DNA of 5,622 nucleotides from Phycisphaerae bacterium (GTDB lineage Bacteria > Planctomycetota > Phycisphaerae > UBA1845), in assembly GCA_029260155.1 (NCBI GenBank), contig JAJDDU010000091.1:1-5622 (forward strand). The letters run 5' to 3'. Positions 5,250 to 5,622 of this stretch are shown one piece after another. The notes beneath the pieces were generated by a model. The model did not search any database. It was not told the origin of the DNA and saw nothing but the letters and a program-made list of their open reading frames with translations. Position numbers and translations under genes: made by a program. How positions within the stretch are numbered: the first letter of the stretch is position 1; each line of letters begins with the position of its first letter.

Positions 5250-5250
5250 C
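5220..5250 (+). repeat. Gene-tail direct repeat, copy B
   Basis: It matches 3026-3056 at 28 of 31 positions in the same orientation. The repeats lie 2,194 bases apart and enclose the membrane-protein, small ORF, GIY-YIG and LURP-one genes. Both copies are followed, 23 and 35 bases after the TGA, by the same CCGTTTTCGCGGA motif. Confidence 0.8.
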
Positions 5251-5284
5251 ACCGTCTGCCGCTTCCGAGTCGAGAGGAACGTCA

Positions 5285-5297
5285 CCGTTTTCGCGGA
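5285..5297 (+). repeat. Dispersed motif CCGTTTTCGCGGA, copy 3
   Basis: It is identical to 3079-3091. Its last bases merge with the purine tract GGAAGGAAGG (5295-5304), which serves as the ribosome binding site for the gene starting at 5316. Confidence 0.5.
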
Positions 5298-5315
5298 AGG
5301 AAGGAACTACACCGC

Positions 5316-5622
5316 ATGACCTACACCACGTACCGTCCAGAGGGAGTCCAGGGGCAAGGCGATTCTCATCTCCCGCGAATCGAGCGAAGCCTGCGGCGAA
5401 TGCTCGTCCGAGTGCAGCTGGACTTCGCCCACGATTCCCTCCGTCTTGACAATGATGAACTGGCTGAGCTTGCTGGCGCGCTCGTGGACTTCGCCGAGGA
5501 CCTCCACAACGACATCGGGATATGGGCAGCGTATGAACGGTACAATGTTGACTTCTTCGGCACGGCCCTTCCCTTCACCTCAACCACCACGGGCGATACC
5601 GCCGTGGCGGGCATTCACACGG
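5316..5622 (+). CDS. Uncharacterised protein, 5' part only (cut by window end)
   Basis: From ATG 5316 the frame stays open for 102 codons to the window end with no stop. GGAAGGAAGG at 5295-5304 is a strong ribosome binding site eleven bases upstream. The N-terminus is polar (MTYTTYRPEGVQGQGDSHLP). A basic helix follows (RIERSLRRMLVRVQLDFAHD, 21-40), then an acidic helix (DNDELAELAGALVDFAEDLH, 45-64) and a segment with many aromatics (IGIWAAYERYNVDFFGTALP, 67-86). The alternating basic and acidic helices suggest a compact helical protein, and no signal peptide or enzyme motif is seen. Third positions are rich in G and C, supporting coding. It follows directly after the gene-tail remnant at 5214-5249, so before the insertion or replacement it may have stood next to a copy of the 233-residue gene. 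I do not recognise it. Confidence 0.72.
   Translation, partial: MTYTTYRPEGVQGQGDSHLPRIERSLRRMLVRVQLDFAHDSLRLDNDELAELAGALVDFAEDLHNDIGIWAAYERYNVDFFGTALPFTSTTTGDTAVAGIHT

Overview
This window reads as an accessory region of a bacterial chromosome or large plasmid with fairly high G+C. A rough hand count of a few lines gives about 59-60% in most genes. The mix of features fits a planctomycete, perhaps Gemmata-like: IS630-type transposase debris, runs of small uncharacterised plus-strand genes with good Shine-Dalgarno sites, a UPF0213-type GIY-YIG protein and a bacterial LURP-one-related protein. This assignment is an inference from gene style, because the window holds no rRNA or other marker.

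Layout, with every supported gene on the plus strand. (1) 1-650 is a decayed, 3'-truncated IS630-family transposase with a near-perfect 19-bp direct repeat at its start, an A8 slippery tract of the kind used for -1 frameshifting, and a second frameshift that looks like real damage. (2) 650-925 holds no gene. (3) 926-3055 is a tight four-gene cluster, probably one operon: a double zinc-ribbon protein, two small unrecognised proteins, and a 233-residue acidic protein with a helical N-terminal part and a small beta-rich C-terminal domain. (4) 3056-3301 is intergenic, with a hairpin, an extended -10 promoter candidate and a very strong ribosome binding site. (5) 3302-5211 holds a two-helix membrane protein, a small ORF whose stop overlaps the next start (ATGA), a YhbQ/UPF0213-like GIY-YIG protein and a LURP-one/scramblase-like protein of clearly lower G+C. 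(6) 5212-5315 starts with a copy of the last codons of the 233-residue gene and ends in a dispersed motif also seen at 3079 and, diverged, at 683. (7) 5316 to the window end is the 5' part of an unrecognised gene.

The main structural observation is that the last 31 bases around the stop of the 233-residue gene (3026-3056) recur at 5220-5250 with 28 of 31 identical. The four-gene block between them is therefore flanked by direct repeats of a gene tail. This suggests that the block was inserted by homologous or repeat-mediated recombination, or that an ancestral paralogue was replaced and left only its tail. The lower G+C of the LURP-one gene agrees with separate acquisition. No function can be assigned to the four-gene cluster from sequence alone. 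It has no recognisable nuclease, toxin, methylase or helicase motif, so calling it a defence system would be speculation.
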